Shown here piece after piece: positions 1 through 6,073 of a DNA stretch of 6,559 nt (the stretch's first letter is position 1; every line of letters starts with the position of its first letter). The notes under the pieces are model-generated. The model searched no databases, had not been told where the DNA came from, and saw only the letters and a list, made by a program, of their open reading frames with translations. This stretch comes from Vicinamibacteria bacterium. GTDB lineage: Bacteria > Acidobacteriota > Vicinamibacteria > Vicinamibacterales > 2-12-FULL-66-21. Position numbers and translations under genes: made by a program. The stretch lies in assembly GCA_025937075.1 (NCBI GenBank), contig JAICSD010000259.1, forward strand, positions 1 to 6,559, read 5' to 3'.

Positions 1-221
1 ACGTCGGCGACATGGATTCGTACTATCTCAACGACGCCGTCGAGAACCTCAACGACTTCCTGAGCAAGGCGGACAATCCGAAGTGGACGGGCGAGATCGT
101 GTTCCAGCGCCGCGCGCCGCACTGCTGGGGCCCGCGCGGCCCGGAGCTGCTGCAGAAAATGACCGCGCAGGTCGACAAGTACGCGCCGGGCGGCGCAGAT
201 CTCAAATCGTGGAAGTACTGA
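1..221 (+). CDS. C-terminal fragment of a putative alpha/beta-hydrolase (esterase-like) protein, 5' end outside window
   Basis: The reading frame is already open at position 3 (VGD before the first Met) and ends at TGA 219-221, so the Met at 12 is almost certainly internal and this is the tail of a longer gene. The 72 visible residues read VGDMDSYYLNDAVENL, a mixed helical stretch, then GEIVFQRRAPHCW and a polar tail ending GADLKSWKY. From memory of the family, a GDxDxYYLN segment followed by an xHCW motif and a GADLxSW(R/K)Y ending occurs at the end of esterase-like alpha/beta-hydrolase proteins of Acidobacteria. There the Asp and His would be catalytic-triad candidates. The nucleophile region is not in the window, so the function is tentative. 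It is convergent with the receptor gene; the repeat array starts 11 nt after its stop. Coding status is well supported, the family call much less. Confidence 0.6.
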   Translation, partial: VGDMDSYYLNDAVENLNDFLSKADNPKWTGEIVFQRRAPHCWGPRGPELLQKMTAQVDKYAPGGADLKSWKY

Positions 222-232
222 CGCTGCGCCGG

Positions 233-322
233 ATCACAGGAGTTCAGGAGATCAGGAGAAAAATCACAGGAGATCAGGAGGCCAGGAGGCAAGTCACAGG
301 AGACCAGGAGTTCAGGAGGCGG
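233..322 (+). repeat. Left arm: three tandem 30-nt units, each with three CAGGAG hexamers
   Basis: Units are 233-262, 263-292 and 293-322. Each begins (A/G)TCACAGGAG and contains CAGGAG three times at an exact 8-nt period: 237, 245, 253; 267, 275, 283; 297, 305, 313. The two bases between hexamers vary (TT, AT, GC, AC), as do the last four bases of each unit. The units have therefore diverged while the hexamers are perfectly kept. This arm is the inverted counterpart of 342-397. It lies in the 3' gap between two convergent genes and shows no coding character. Confidence 0.9.
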
Positions 323-339
323 TACCTCATTTGAGTACC
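321..339. repeat. Short inverted repeat at the apex between the two repeat arms
   Basis: GGTAC (321-325) and GTACC (335-339) are perfect complements. With one bulged C, the adjoining TCA/TGA can extend the stem towards a very small loop. It sits exactly between the CAGGAG arm and the CTCCTG arm, so it would cap a long hairpin formed by the flanking arms. It is not followed by a T tract, so it does not look like a classical intrinsic terminator on its own. Confidence 0.55.
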
Positions 340-341
340 AA

Positions 342-397
342 AATTCTCCTGATCTCCTGATCTCCTGTTAATTCTCCTGATCTCCTGATCTCCTGTT
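342..397 (-). repeat. Right arm: two identical tandem 28-nt units, each with three CTCCTG hexamers
   Basis: Positions 342-369 and 370-397 are identical over all 28 bases: AATT, then CTCCTGAT twice, then CTCCTG and TT. Hexamers start at 346, 354, 362, 374, 382 and 390, again with 8-nt spacing inside each unit. The reverse complement matches left-arm bases 237-260 at 23 of 24 positions, and the other two left units at 20 of 24. The perfect identity here, against divergence in the left arm, suggests a recent duplication. The arm ends 7 nt before the receptor stop codon (405-407), so both convergent transcripts would read into this structure. Confidence 0.9.
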
Positions 398-404
398 CAC
401 CGGT

Positions 405-3400
405 TTAGAACAGGACCTTCAATCCGAACTGCGCCTGACGCGCGTCGCGCGTGCGCGTCGCCTGGCCGAAGTTGCCGGCCGTCGAGTACGAGGTGATCTT
501 CGTCTGCGTGGGGTCGAGCGTCACGTCCGAGAGCCCCATCGTGTTCACCAGGCCTCCTCCCGTAATGCCCAGGAAGTTCGTGTTGTTGAACACGTTGAAG
601 ATCTCGAATCGCAGCTGCACCTGAGCCTTCGACGACGCGCGCAGCGTCTTGTAGAACGCCAGATCGGTCTGGAACAGTCCGGGTCCGCGGCACGCACCGC
701 GCTTCTCGTTGCCGATGGTCCCGAGCTGGAAATCCGTCAGCGTGAACGCTGCAGGATTCAGGATTTGCTCTGGCGTCGAGCTGTCGCTCGCCTGGCACGA
801 GACGCCAGGCACCATGTTCGGACGGTTGTTGTCCGGAAAGCCGGTGCCGGACGGACCGCCGTTCAAGCCGCTGCCCAACCCGCCAGTGTAAACCGTCAAG
901 GCCTGCCCGGATGCCGCCTGGAGGATCGTACCGATCTCCCAGCCGCCGAGGATCGCCGCTTTCGGTCCGTGATCGCCTTCCAACGTCGGCAGCGCGAGCA
1001 CGAGCGCCGCGTTGAAGACGTGACGTCGATCCGTGTTCGCGAGCCCGTCGTCCAGCGCACGATTGGAGAGATCGATGCTCGAGTCGTCCGCGGAAAGGCC
1101 GCCGGAGCTGTCCAGCGGCACGTTGGCTCGCGTGCGCGACAGCGTGTAGGACGCCTGCACCTGCGAGGCACCCCATCGGCTGATCACCTGCGTCTGGAGC
1201 GAGTGGTACATCGAGTGCCCCTCGTGTTCCCAGAACGTGATGCGGCGGTCACCGAAGACGCCGTAGGGACGAAGCGCGCCGTTTGCCGGCGTCGTGATGA
1301 CGTACTCACGCCGATCCGGAATGCCGTTGTTGTTGCTGTCGCCTGGGCCGATCTGATTGGCGTCGACAATGCTCAGCAAGTCGACGCCTTTGTTGCCGAC
1401 GTACCCAACGTCCCAGGTCGTGTTCTTGAAGATCTCGCGTTGATACGAGACGTTCCACTGCCAGTTGTTCGGCGTCTTGCTCGATTGCTCGCGCCCCGAT
1501 CCGGGTGCGCCGAGCGTCGTCGCGAAGCAACCGTCGCACGGCTCGACGCTCGAATCGAGCTTCCGAATACCGTTGATGTTCTGAACGAATGGCGGATTGG
1601 CGCCGATGTTCAAGCCTGGACTCAACCGCTCACGCAGGAAGAACTGGCCGAGTCCTGCGCGCAGCGCCTGCTTCCCATCACCGTTGATGTCCCAGGCGAC
1701 ACCGAGCCGCGGCGCGAAGTTGTTGTAGTCCTGCGGAAAGAGTGATCGGTTCGGACCCATTGTTCCGCCCTGCAATCCTGCTTGTGAACACCAGGAGGTG
1801 CCGGGCGGCTGCAGCAGGCCGTTGCATGGATCACTGCCAAGCGCTGGATCGAACGCGGCAGGATCGAAGCTCATGACCTTGTTGTCCGCCGCGTAGGGGT
1901 TGTAGAAGACCGAATACCGCACGCCGTAATCCACGGTCAGGCGTGCGGTCGGCTTCCACGAGTCGGACGCGTAGAGCTCCATGTCCTTCCAGCGCTGCGG
2001 CACCTGCCGCTGCGCGGAGAACTCGGAGAATCCCCACGTCATATCCTTCAGCAGGAAATCTGCAAGGACGTTCCCCGTTGTCGTCCCCCAGCCGTTCAAT
2101 CCCGCGGCGCCCCAGAACGCGGAGTTCTCGTACGAGCCGTAGCCCCCGACGTCCTCGTTCTTCTTGTTCGTGCTGAACAGTCCGCCGACCTTCAGCATGT
2201 GCTTGCCGAAGACGAGCGAGTAGTCGTCCTTGAAGACGTACAGATCCTGGTTGTTGTGGAACGGCGCCTCGTTCCAGAGCGTGTCGTATCCCGCGCCGCC
2301 CCAGAACACCGGGTGCCCTTCGTTCCCGGCGTACTCGTGTGCGCTCGTCGGGAAGATGCCAGGGATCAGCGAATTGATCTTCGCGTTCAGATCCGGCTCG
2401 GTGCCGCCGCGCGTGACGGTGATCTTGTTCGCCGAGTACGAGAACTGCAGCGTGTTCACCGCGTGCGACCCGATCGTCTGGTTCAGCGATGCTACGAACG
2501 AGCGTCCGGGTTGATCCCAATTCGAATCGACGGCCGGGAACGGATCATCTCCCCACAGGTTCGCCTGACTGCTCGGCGCGTTGTTCGTCCAGGCGTCCTG
2601 CGTGTACCGCACCATGACGCGCGAGGCGTTCGAGACCGAGTAATCGAGCCGGACGTTTTCCTGGCGCCAGTTGATGGGCGTATTCAGCGACGTCACCCAG
2701 TTGTTGCAACTTCCTCCCGATGGCGTCGTGTTCGGCAGCGGATACAGGCTCAGAAACGTCTGGCCGGCAAGGCTCAGGCGATTTGCCGGAATCTGATTGC
2801 CGGGGAACGGCTCGCCAGTGTCGGGATCGATTGGCGTTGGAGGCGAGCAGTCCGGAATCGACGTATTGAAATTGCCGGCCCGCTCGGCCGCGGTCGGCAC
2901 GAACCGGCTGCGCACGGTTCCGCGCGTTTCACGGTTCCATTCCTGCGATGCGAAGAACTGAAGCCGGTTCTTGATAATCGGACCGCCAAGCGTCCATCCA
3001 TAGTCGTTGCGGCGCAGCTCGTCTTTCGGCTGATCCGCCTGCTTCAGGAAGTAGTTCTTCGCGTCGAAGGCATCGTTGCGGCCGAACCAGAAGCCGCTGC
3101 CGCTGAACTTGTTCGTTCCGCCGCGCGTGACGATGTTCACCTGCGCGCCGCCGGCCTGCCCGAACTCCGCGCCGTAGCTGTTGCGGAGGATCTTGAACTC
3201 CTCGATCGCATCGACCGAGGGATACACGAGAATCGTGCGGTTCGATCCGACGTCGTTGTTGTTCGCGCCGTCGACGGTCCACATATTGGCCGTGACCGCG
3301 CTGCCGCTGACCGACAGGTCGGAGCCACCGAGCAGCCCCTTGTCCTTGACGTTGAGGAAATCCGGCGCGCTCACGCCCGGCATCAGCGTCGCGAGCTGCA

Positions 3401-3860
3401 GGAAGTTGCGGCCATTGAGCGGCAGCTCACGCACCTGCGTGCCGGTGATCACCCCGGAGACGTCGCCGCCCACGGTCTTGACGGGCGTGGACTCCGCCTT
3501 CACGCTGACGCTCTCGGTGAGCGCACCCGCTGACAGTTCGAAATCGAGCTTGCGATCCTCTGCGACGTTCAGGACGATGTCGGTGCGCGAAGCGGTCTTG
3601 AAGCCCTGGAGCTCGACCGTAATGTTGTAGCGGCCTACCGGAAGGTCGCTGACGGAGTACAGCCCCTGCCCGTTCGTCACCGTCGTGCGGGTGAGGCCGG
3701 TATCCTGATTCGTAACCGTCACCGTGGCGCCTGGAACCACGGCTTTCGTGGGATCGGTGACGGTGCCGAGGGCGCTGGCGGTCGTGCGCTGCGCCACCGC
3801 GGGCAGCGCGATCGCCAGGAAGGTCACAACAAAGAACGCTGACACCAGACACTTGCGCAT
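405..3860 (-). CDS. Oar-like TonB-dependent outer-membrane receptor with N-terminal carboxypeptidase-regulatory-like domain
   Basis: Complete 1151-residue protein. Residues 1-23 are a Sec signal peptide (MRK, hydrophobic core, cleavage after AVA before Q24). Residues about 26-112 form a carboxypeptidase-regulatory-like beta-sandwich (GTVTDPTKAVVPGATVTV, then NGQGLYSVSDLPVGRY). A plug follows at about 125-250, with PLNGRNFLQLATLMPGV (147-163), VDGANNND (197-203) and YGAEFGQAGGAQVNIVTRGG (229-248). The rest is the barrel, ending in KVLF with the terminal Phe usual for outer-membrane proteins. Length and order fit the Oar-like receptors abundant in Acidobacteria, which are thought to bind or import large substrates with TonB energy; the substrate here is unknown. 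Features inside the barrel are a DSNNNGIPD calcium-loop-like segment (841-849), an AWDINGDG segment and a CDGC pair (775-778). The start at 3858-3860 is fixed by AGGAGGA 10 nt upstream and a signal peptide directly at Met1. The gene is monocistronic here and divergent from the sulfatase-like gene. Confidence 0.93.
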   Translation of the reverse strand: MRKCLVSAFFVVTFLAIALPAVAQRTTASALGTVTDPTKAVVPGATVTVTNQDTGLTRTTVTNGQGLYSVSDLPVGRYNITVELQGFKTASRTDIVLNVAEDRKLDFELSAGALTESVSVKAESTPVKTVGGDVSGVITGTQVRELPLNGRNFLQLATLMPGVSAPDFLNVKDKGLLGGSDLSVSGSAVTANMWTVDGANNNDVGSNRTILVYPSVDAIEEFKILRNSYGAEFGQAGGAQVNIVTRGGTNKFSGSGFWFGRNDAFDAKNYFLKQADQPKDELRRNDYGWTLGGPIIKNRLQFFASQEWNRETRGTVRSRFVPTAAERAGNFNTSIPDCSPPTPIDPDTGEPFPGNQIPANRLSLAGQTFLSLYPLPNTTPSGGSCNNWVTSLNTPINWRQENVRLDYSVSNASRVMVRYTQDAWTNNAPSSQANLWGDDPFPAVDSNWDQPGRSFVASLNQTIGSHAVNTLQFSYSANKITVTRGGTEPDLNAKINSLIPGIFPTSAHEYAGNEGHPVFWGGAGYDTLWNEAPFHNNQDLYVFKDDYSLVFGKHMLKVGGLFSTNKKNEDVGGYGSYENSAFWGAAGLNGWGTTTGNVLADFLLKDMTWGFSEFSAQRQVPQRWKDMELYASDSWKPTARLTVDYGVRYSVFYNPYAADNKVMSFDPAAFDPALGSDPCNGLLQPPGTSWCSQAGLQGGTMGPNRSLFPQDYNNFAPRLGVAWDINGDGKQALRAGLGQFFLRERLSPGLNIGANPPFVQNINGIRKLDSSVEPCDGCFATTLGAPGSGREQSSKTPNNWQWNVSYQREIFKNTTWDVGYVGNKGVDLLSIVDANQIGPGDSNNNGIPDRREYVITTPANGALRPYGVFGDRRITFWEHEGHSMYHSLQTQVISRWGASQVQASYTLSRTRANVPLDSSGGLSADDSSIDLSNRALDDGLANTDRRHVFNAALVLALPTLEGDHGPKAAILGGWEIGTILQAASGQALTVYTGGLGSGLNGGPSGTGFPDNNRPNMVPGVSCQASDSSTPEQILNPAAFTLTDFQLGTIGNEKRGACRGPGLFQTDLAFYKTLRASSKAQVQLRFEIFNVFNNTNFLGITGGGLVNTMGLSDVTLDPTQTKITSYSTAGNFGQATRTRDARQAQFGLKVLF

Positions 3861-3870
3861 CGGACGCTCT

Positions 3871-3877
3871 TCCTCCT
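3871..3877 (-). promoter_or_regulatory. Strong Shine-Dalgarno of the receptor gene
   Basis: On the - strand this reads AGGAGGA, with 10 nt (3861-3870) to the ATG at 3858-3860. It is a near-complete anti-16S match and decides the start codon of the receptor. Confidence 0.85.
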
Positions 3878-3886
3878 AGCGGGAGG
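3872..3886 (-). promoter_or_regulatory. Possible Shine-Dalgarno-sequestering hairpin in the receptor 5' UTR
   Basis: In the receptor mRNA, CCUCC (3886-3882) is followed by a five-base loop CGCUA and then GGAGG (3876-3872), the core of the ribosome binding site. The five-pair stem, four of them G-C, would hide the ribosome binding site. The first two C of this CCUCC are also the end of an upstream palindrome, GGTTAGTTAACC on the + strand (3885-3896). The two pairings therefore compete, giving a possible small two-state switch. The complementarity is visible; regulation is inferred. Confidence 0.4.
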
Positions 3887-3908
3887 TTAGTTAACCCAGT
3901 TTAGAAAG

Positions 3909-3936
3909 ATTATGTGGGTAGATTCTTCTTTGTCAA
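3909..3936 (-). promoter_or_regulatory. Sigma70-type promoter of the receptor gene
   Basis: On the - strand a perfect TTGACA -35 box (3936-3931) is followed, after a 16-nt spacer, by CATAAT (3914-3909), five of six matches to TATAAT. The predicted start of transcription is near 3902, giving a 5' leader of about 42 nt with the AGGAGGA site. The patch is AT-rich in an otherwise GC-rich window. The -35 box falls within the first codons of the divergent gene, so the two genes' control regions overlap. Confidence 0.75.
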
Positions 3937-6047
3937 GGAGTTTCAAAAAGTGGTGCCTGACAGGCTTCACCGGTCTAATCGCCGCCGCCGCGGGATGCGC
4001 AGCCGGGTGCGCGAAATCGACACAAACTCGCGAGCCGGCGCGGCCGACGCACATCCTTTTGATCACGGTCGATACGCTGCGCGCTGACGCGCTCGGCGCC
4101 TACGGCCACCGCGACGCAGCCACGCCACGGCTCGATCGCCTTGCCTCGGCCGGCGTGCGCTTCGACCGCGCCCACGCCCACAACGTCGTCACGCTCCCCT
4201 CGCACGCGAACATCCTGTCGGGGCGCTATCCGATCGATCACGGCGTCCGCGACAACGCGGGGTTCCGTTTCCCGGCGTCGATGGAGACGGCCGCGACCAT
4301 TCTCAAAGCGCGCGGGTACCACACCGGCGCGTTCGTCAGCGCGTTCCCGTTGGACAGCCGGTTCGGACTCGCCCGCGGGTTCGACGAGTACGACGACCGC
4401 TTCGTGGACGCGACGCCGCGTCCGGCGTTTCTCGAACAGGAGCGGAAGGGAACTGAGACCGTCGCGCGCGCGCTGAAATGGCGTCAGGCGCAAGGGTCAG
4501 AGCCCACGTTCTGCTGGGTGCACGTCTACGAGCCGCATTTTCCTTACCGCGCGCCGGAACCGTTCGCGTCGCAGTTCAGGAACGATCCGTATCAGGGCGA
4601 GGTGGCGGCGGTCGATGCGGAGCTCGCGCCGCTGCTCGATCCCATCCTGGACGGCGGCGCCGATGCGCGCACGCTCGTCATCGTCACAGCGGATCACGGT
4701 GAATCGCTGGGCGAGCACGGCGAGGCGACGCACGGGGTTTTTGCGTACGAGTCGACGCTCCGCGTGCCGCTCATCGTCTACGCGCCCCAACTCTTCGGAC
4801 CGCGCGTCGTGTCCTCGCCGGCGCGGCACGTCGATATCCTGCCGACGATCCTCGATGCGGTGGGCATGGCCATCCCCAAGGACCTGCGCGGACGAAGCCT
4901 GCTGCCTGCGGCGCTCGGGAAGGCGGATGGCCGGCAGGAGGATTCGTATTTCGAGGCGTTGTCGGGCAGCTTGAACCGCGGATGGGCGCCGCTCACGGGC
5001 GTGATCCGCCGGACGATGAAGTACATCGATCTGCCGATTCCCGAGCTGTACGACGAGTCATCGGATCCAGGGGACGCTCACAACGTGATCGAGGCCCGGC
5101 CGGAACAGCGCGAGGCGTTGCGGGCCGCACTGGTGGGCTTCCAGCGCAGCGAACCCTCTACGTCCATTGAGGAGAGCCCTGACACACGCGACCGGCTGCG
5201 CAGCCTGGGCTACGTGAGCGGCGGCGGTAAAGTGAAAACGAGCTTCACCGCTGCGGACGACCCGAAGAACCTGATCGCGCTCGACACGGCGCTCCAGGAG
5301 ATTCTGGGCAAGTACATGAACGGCGACTTGCAGGGTGCGCTGGCCGGCGCGCGCGACTTCGCGCGCGCGCACCCGCAGATGCCGCTCGCATTTCTGGAGC
5401 TTGGGCATCTCGAGCGTGAGAGCGGCCACCTGGAACCTGCGATCGGCGCGATGCGGACCGCGCTGAAGCTGCGTCCGGAGAGCGCGGAGACCGCGGCGCT
5501 CCTGGGCGCGTACCTGACGCAGGCGAACCGGTCGCAAGAGGCCGTCGCAGTGCTGCAGCCGTTTGCGGCGCGGAACGAGCCAGCGCTCGAGGTGCTGGTC
5601 ACGCTCGCGATCGCGCAGGCGCGCAGCGGACTGCCCGACCAGGCGCTGGCCACGCTCGAACGCGCGCGTCGGCAGGCGCCGAACCACGCGATGCTGCTGG
5701 TCGATGTCGGCACGGTCAACATGATGGCGGGCCGAAGCGATGACGCGCGGCGCGCGTTCGAGGAAGCAATCGCGCAGCAGCCCGGCACCGCTCGCGCGCA
5801 CAGCTCCCTGGCGGCGCTCGATGCCGAGGGCGGCCGCAGCGACGCGGCGCTCTCCGAATGGCGCAAGGCGATCGCGATCGACCCGGCCGAGTACGGACCG
5901 CTCTTCGCCACGGGCGTGTCACTGGCGCGCGCGGGACGGACCGCCGACGCACGCGCGCATCTCGACCTCTTCACTTCGTCGGCGCCCGCAGATCGATACG
6001 GCCCGCAGATCGCTCAGGCGCGCGCGTGGCTGTCGCGTCAGCGCTGA
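3912..6047 (+). CDS. Sulfatase-fold (alkaline phosphatase superfamily) lipoprotein with C-terminal TPR repeats and a Thr nucleophile
   Basis: 711 residues. The N-terminus (RSFKKWCLTGFTGLIAAAAG then C29, with C33 as alternative) looks like a lipoprotein signal with an AAGC lipobox. Residues about 45-438 are a sulfatase-like metallohydrolase domain: ILLITVDTLRADALGAYG (metal Asp54), NVVTLPSHANILSGRYP, VHVYEPHFPY (202-212), TADHGESLGEHGEATHG (259-275; metal ligands Asp261, His262, His274) and the usual domain-end LRSLGYVSGG. Thr94 stands where true sulfatases have the Cys/Ser converted to formylglycine (CxPSR is TLPSH here). A phospho- or sulfo-ester hydrolase or transferase using Thr is therefore more likely than a maturase-dependent sulfatase. 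Residues about 455-693 hold six or seven TPRs, implying a protein partner. The start is uncertain: ATG 3912 has only a weak AGAAAG 3 nt upstream and overlaps the divergent promoter. TTG at 3930 would give a tighter signal peptide (MSRSFKK). The next gene follows after 26 nt, so they probably form an operon. Confidence 0.9.
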   Translation: MWVDSSLSRSFKKWCLTGFTGLIAAAAGCAAGCAKSTQTREPARPTHILLITVDTLRADALGAYGHRDAATPRLDRLASAGVRFDRAHAHNVVTLPSHANILSGRYPIDHGVRDNAGFRFPASMETAATILKARGYHTGAFVSAFPLDSRFGLARGFDEYDDRFVDATPRPAFLEQERKGTETVARALKWRQAQGSEPTFCWVHVYEPHFPYRAPEPFASQFRNDPYQGEVAAVDAELAPLLDPILDGGADARTLVIVTADHGESLGEHGEATHGVFAYESTLRVPLIVYAPQLFGPRVVSSPARHVDILPTILDAVGMAIPKDLRGRSLLPAALGKADGRQEDSYFEALSGSLNRGWAPLTGVIRRTMKYIDLPIPELYDESSDPGDAHNVIEARPEQREALRAALVGFQRSEPSTSIEESPDTRDRLRSLGYVSGGGKVKTSFTAADDPKNLIALDTALQEILGKYMNGDLQGALAGARDFARAHPQMPLAFLELGHLERESGHLEPAIGAMRTALKLRPESAETAALLGAYLTQANRSQEAVAVLQPFAARNEPALEVLVTLAIAQARSGLPDQALATLERARRQAPNHAMLLVDVGTVNMMAGRSDDARRAFEEAIAQQPGTARAHSSLAALDAEGGRSDAALSEWRKAIAIDPAEYGPLFATGVSLARAGRTADARAHLDLFTSSAPADRYGPQIAQARAWLSRQR

Positions 6048-6050
6048 GGG

Positions 6051-6056
6051 TACAAT
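6051..6056 (+). promoter_or_regulatory. Possible -10 box in front of the secreted TPR gene
   Basis: TACAAT matches TATAAT at five of six positions in the 26-nt gap after the sulfatase-like gene. It would start transcription near 6063, about 11 nt before the ATG. The only -35 candidate (CTGTCG, 6030-6035, spacer 15) is poor. No convincing Shine-Dalgarno precedes the ATG, so a short-leader transcript is conceivable. It may equally be chance. Confidence 0.3.
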
Positions 6057-6073
6057 TTCTGCGACGCCACGAA

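Noticed and set aside
83..334. Small + strand frame running across the first gene and the repeats
   Set aside because: Out of frame with the clearly coding hydrolase tail. Its later part merely translates the CAGGAG repeats.
321..339. GGTAC/GTACC hairpin as a stand-alone intrinsic terminator
   Set aside because: The perfect stem is only five pairs and no T tract follows on either strand. It is more sensibly the apex of the larger inverted repeat.
233..397. Repeat region considered as a CRISPR array
   Set aside because: The repeats are contiguous, with an 8-nt inner period and no unique spacers, and the two arms are inverted relative to each other. No cas gene is present.
765..1745. 326-codon + strand open frame opposite the receptor C-terminal part
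   Set aside because: Same reasoning: low-complexity Arg/Ala-rich translation, no ribosome binding site or signal, fully inside the receptor gene.
2199..3533. Long open frame on the + strand opposite the receptor gene (444 codons)
   Set aside because: It is antisense to a well-supported receptor. The product is rich in Arg/Val with no recognisable domain, as expected from the complement of GC-rich codons.
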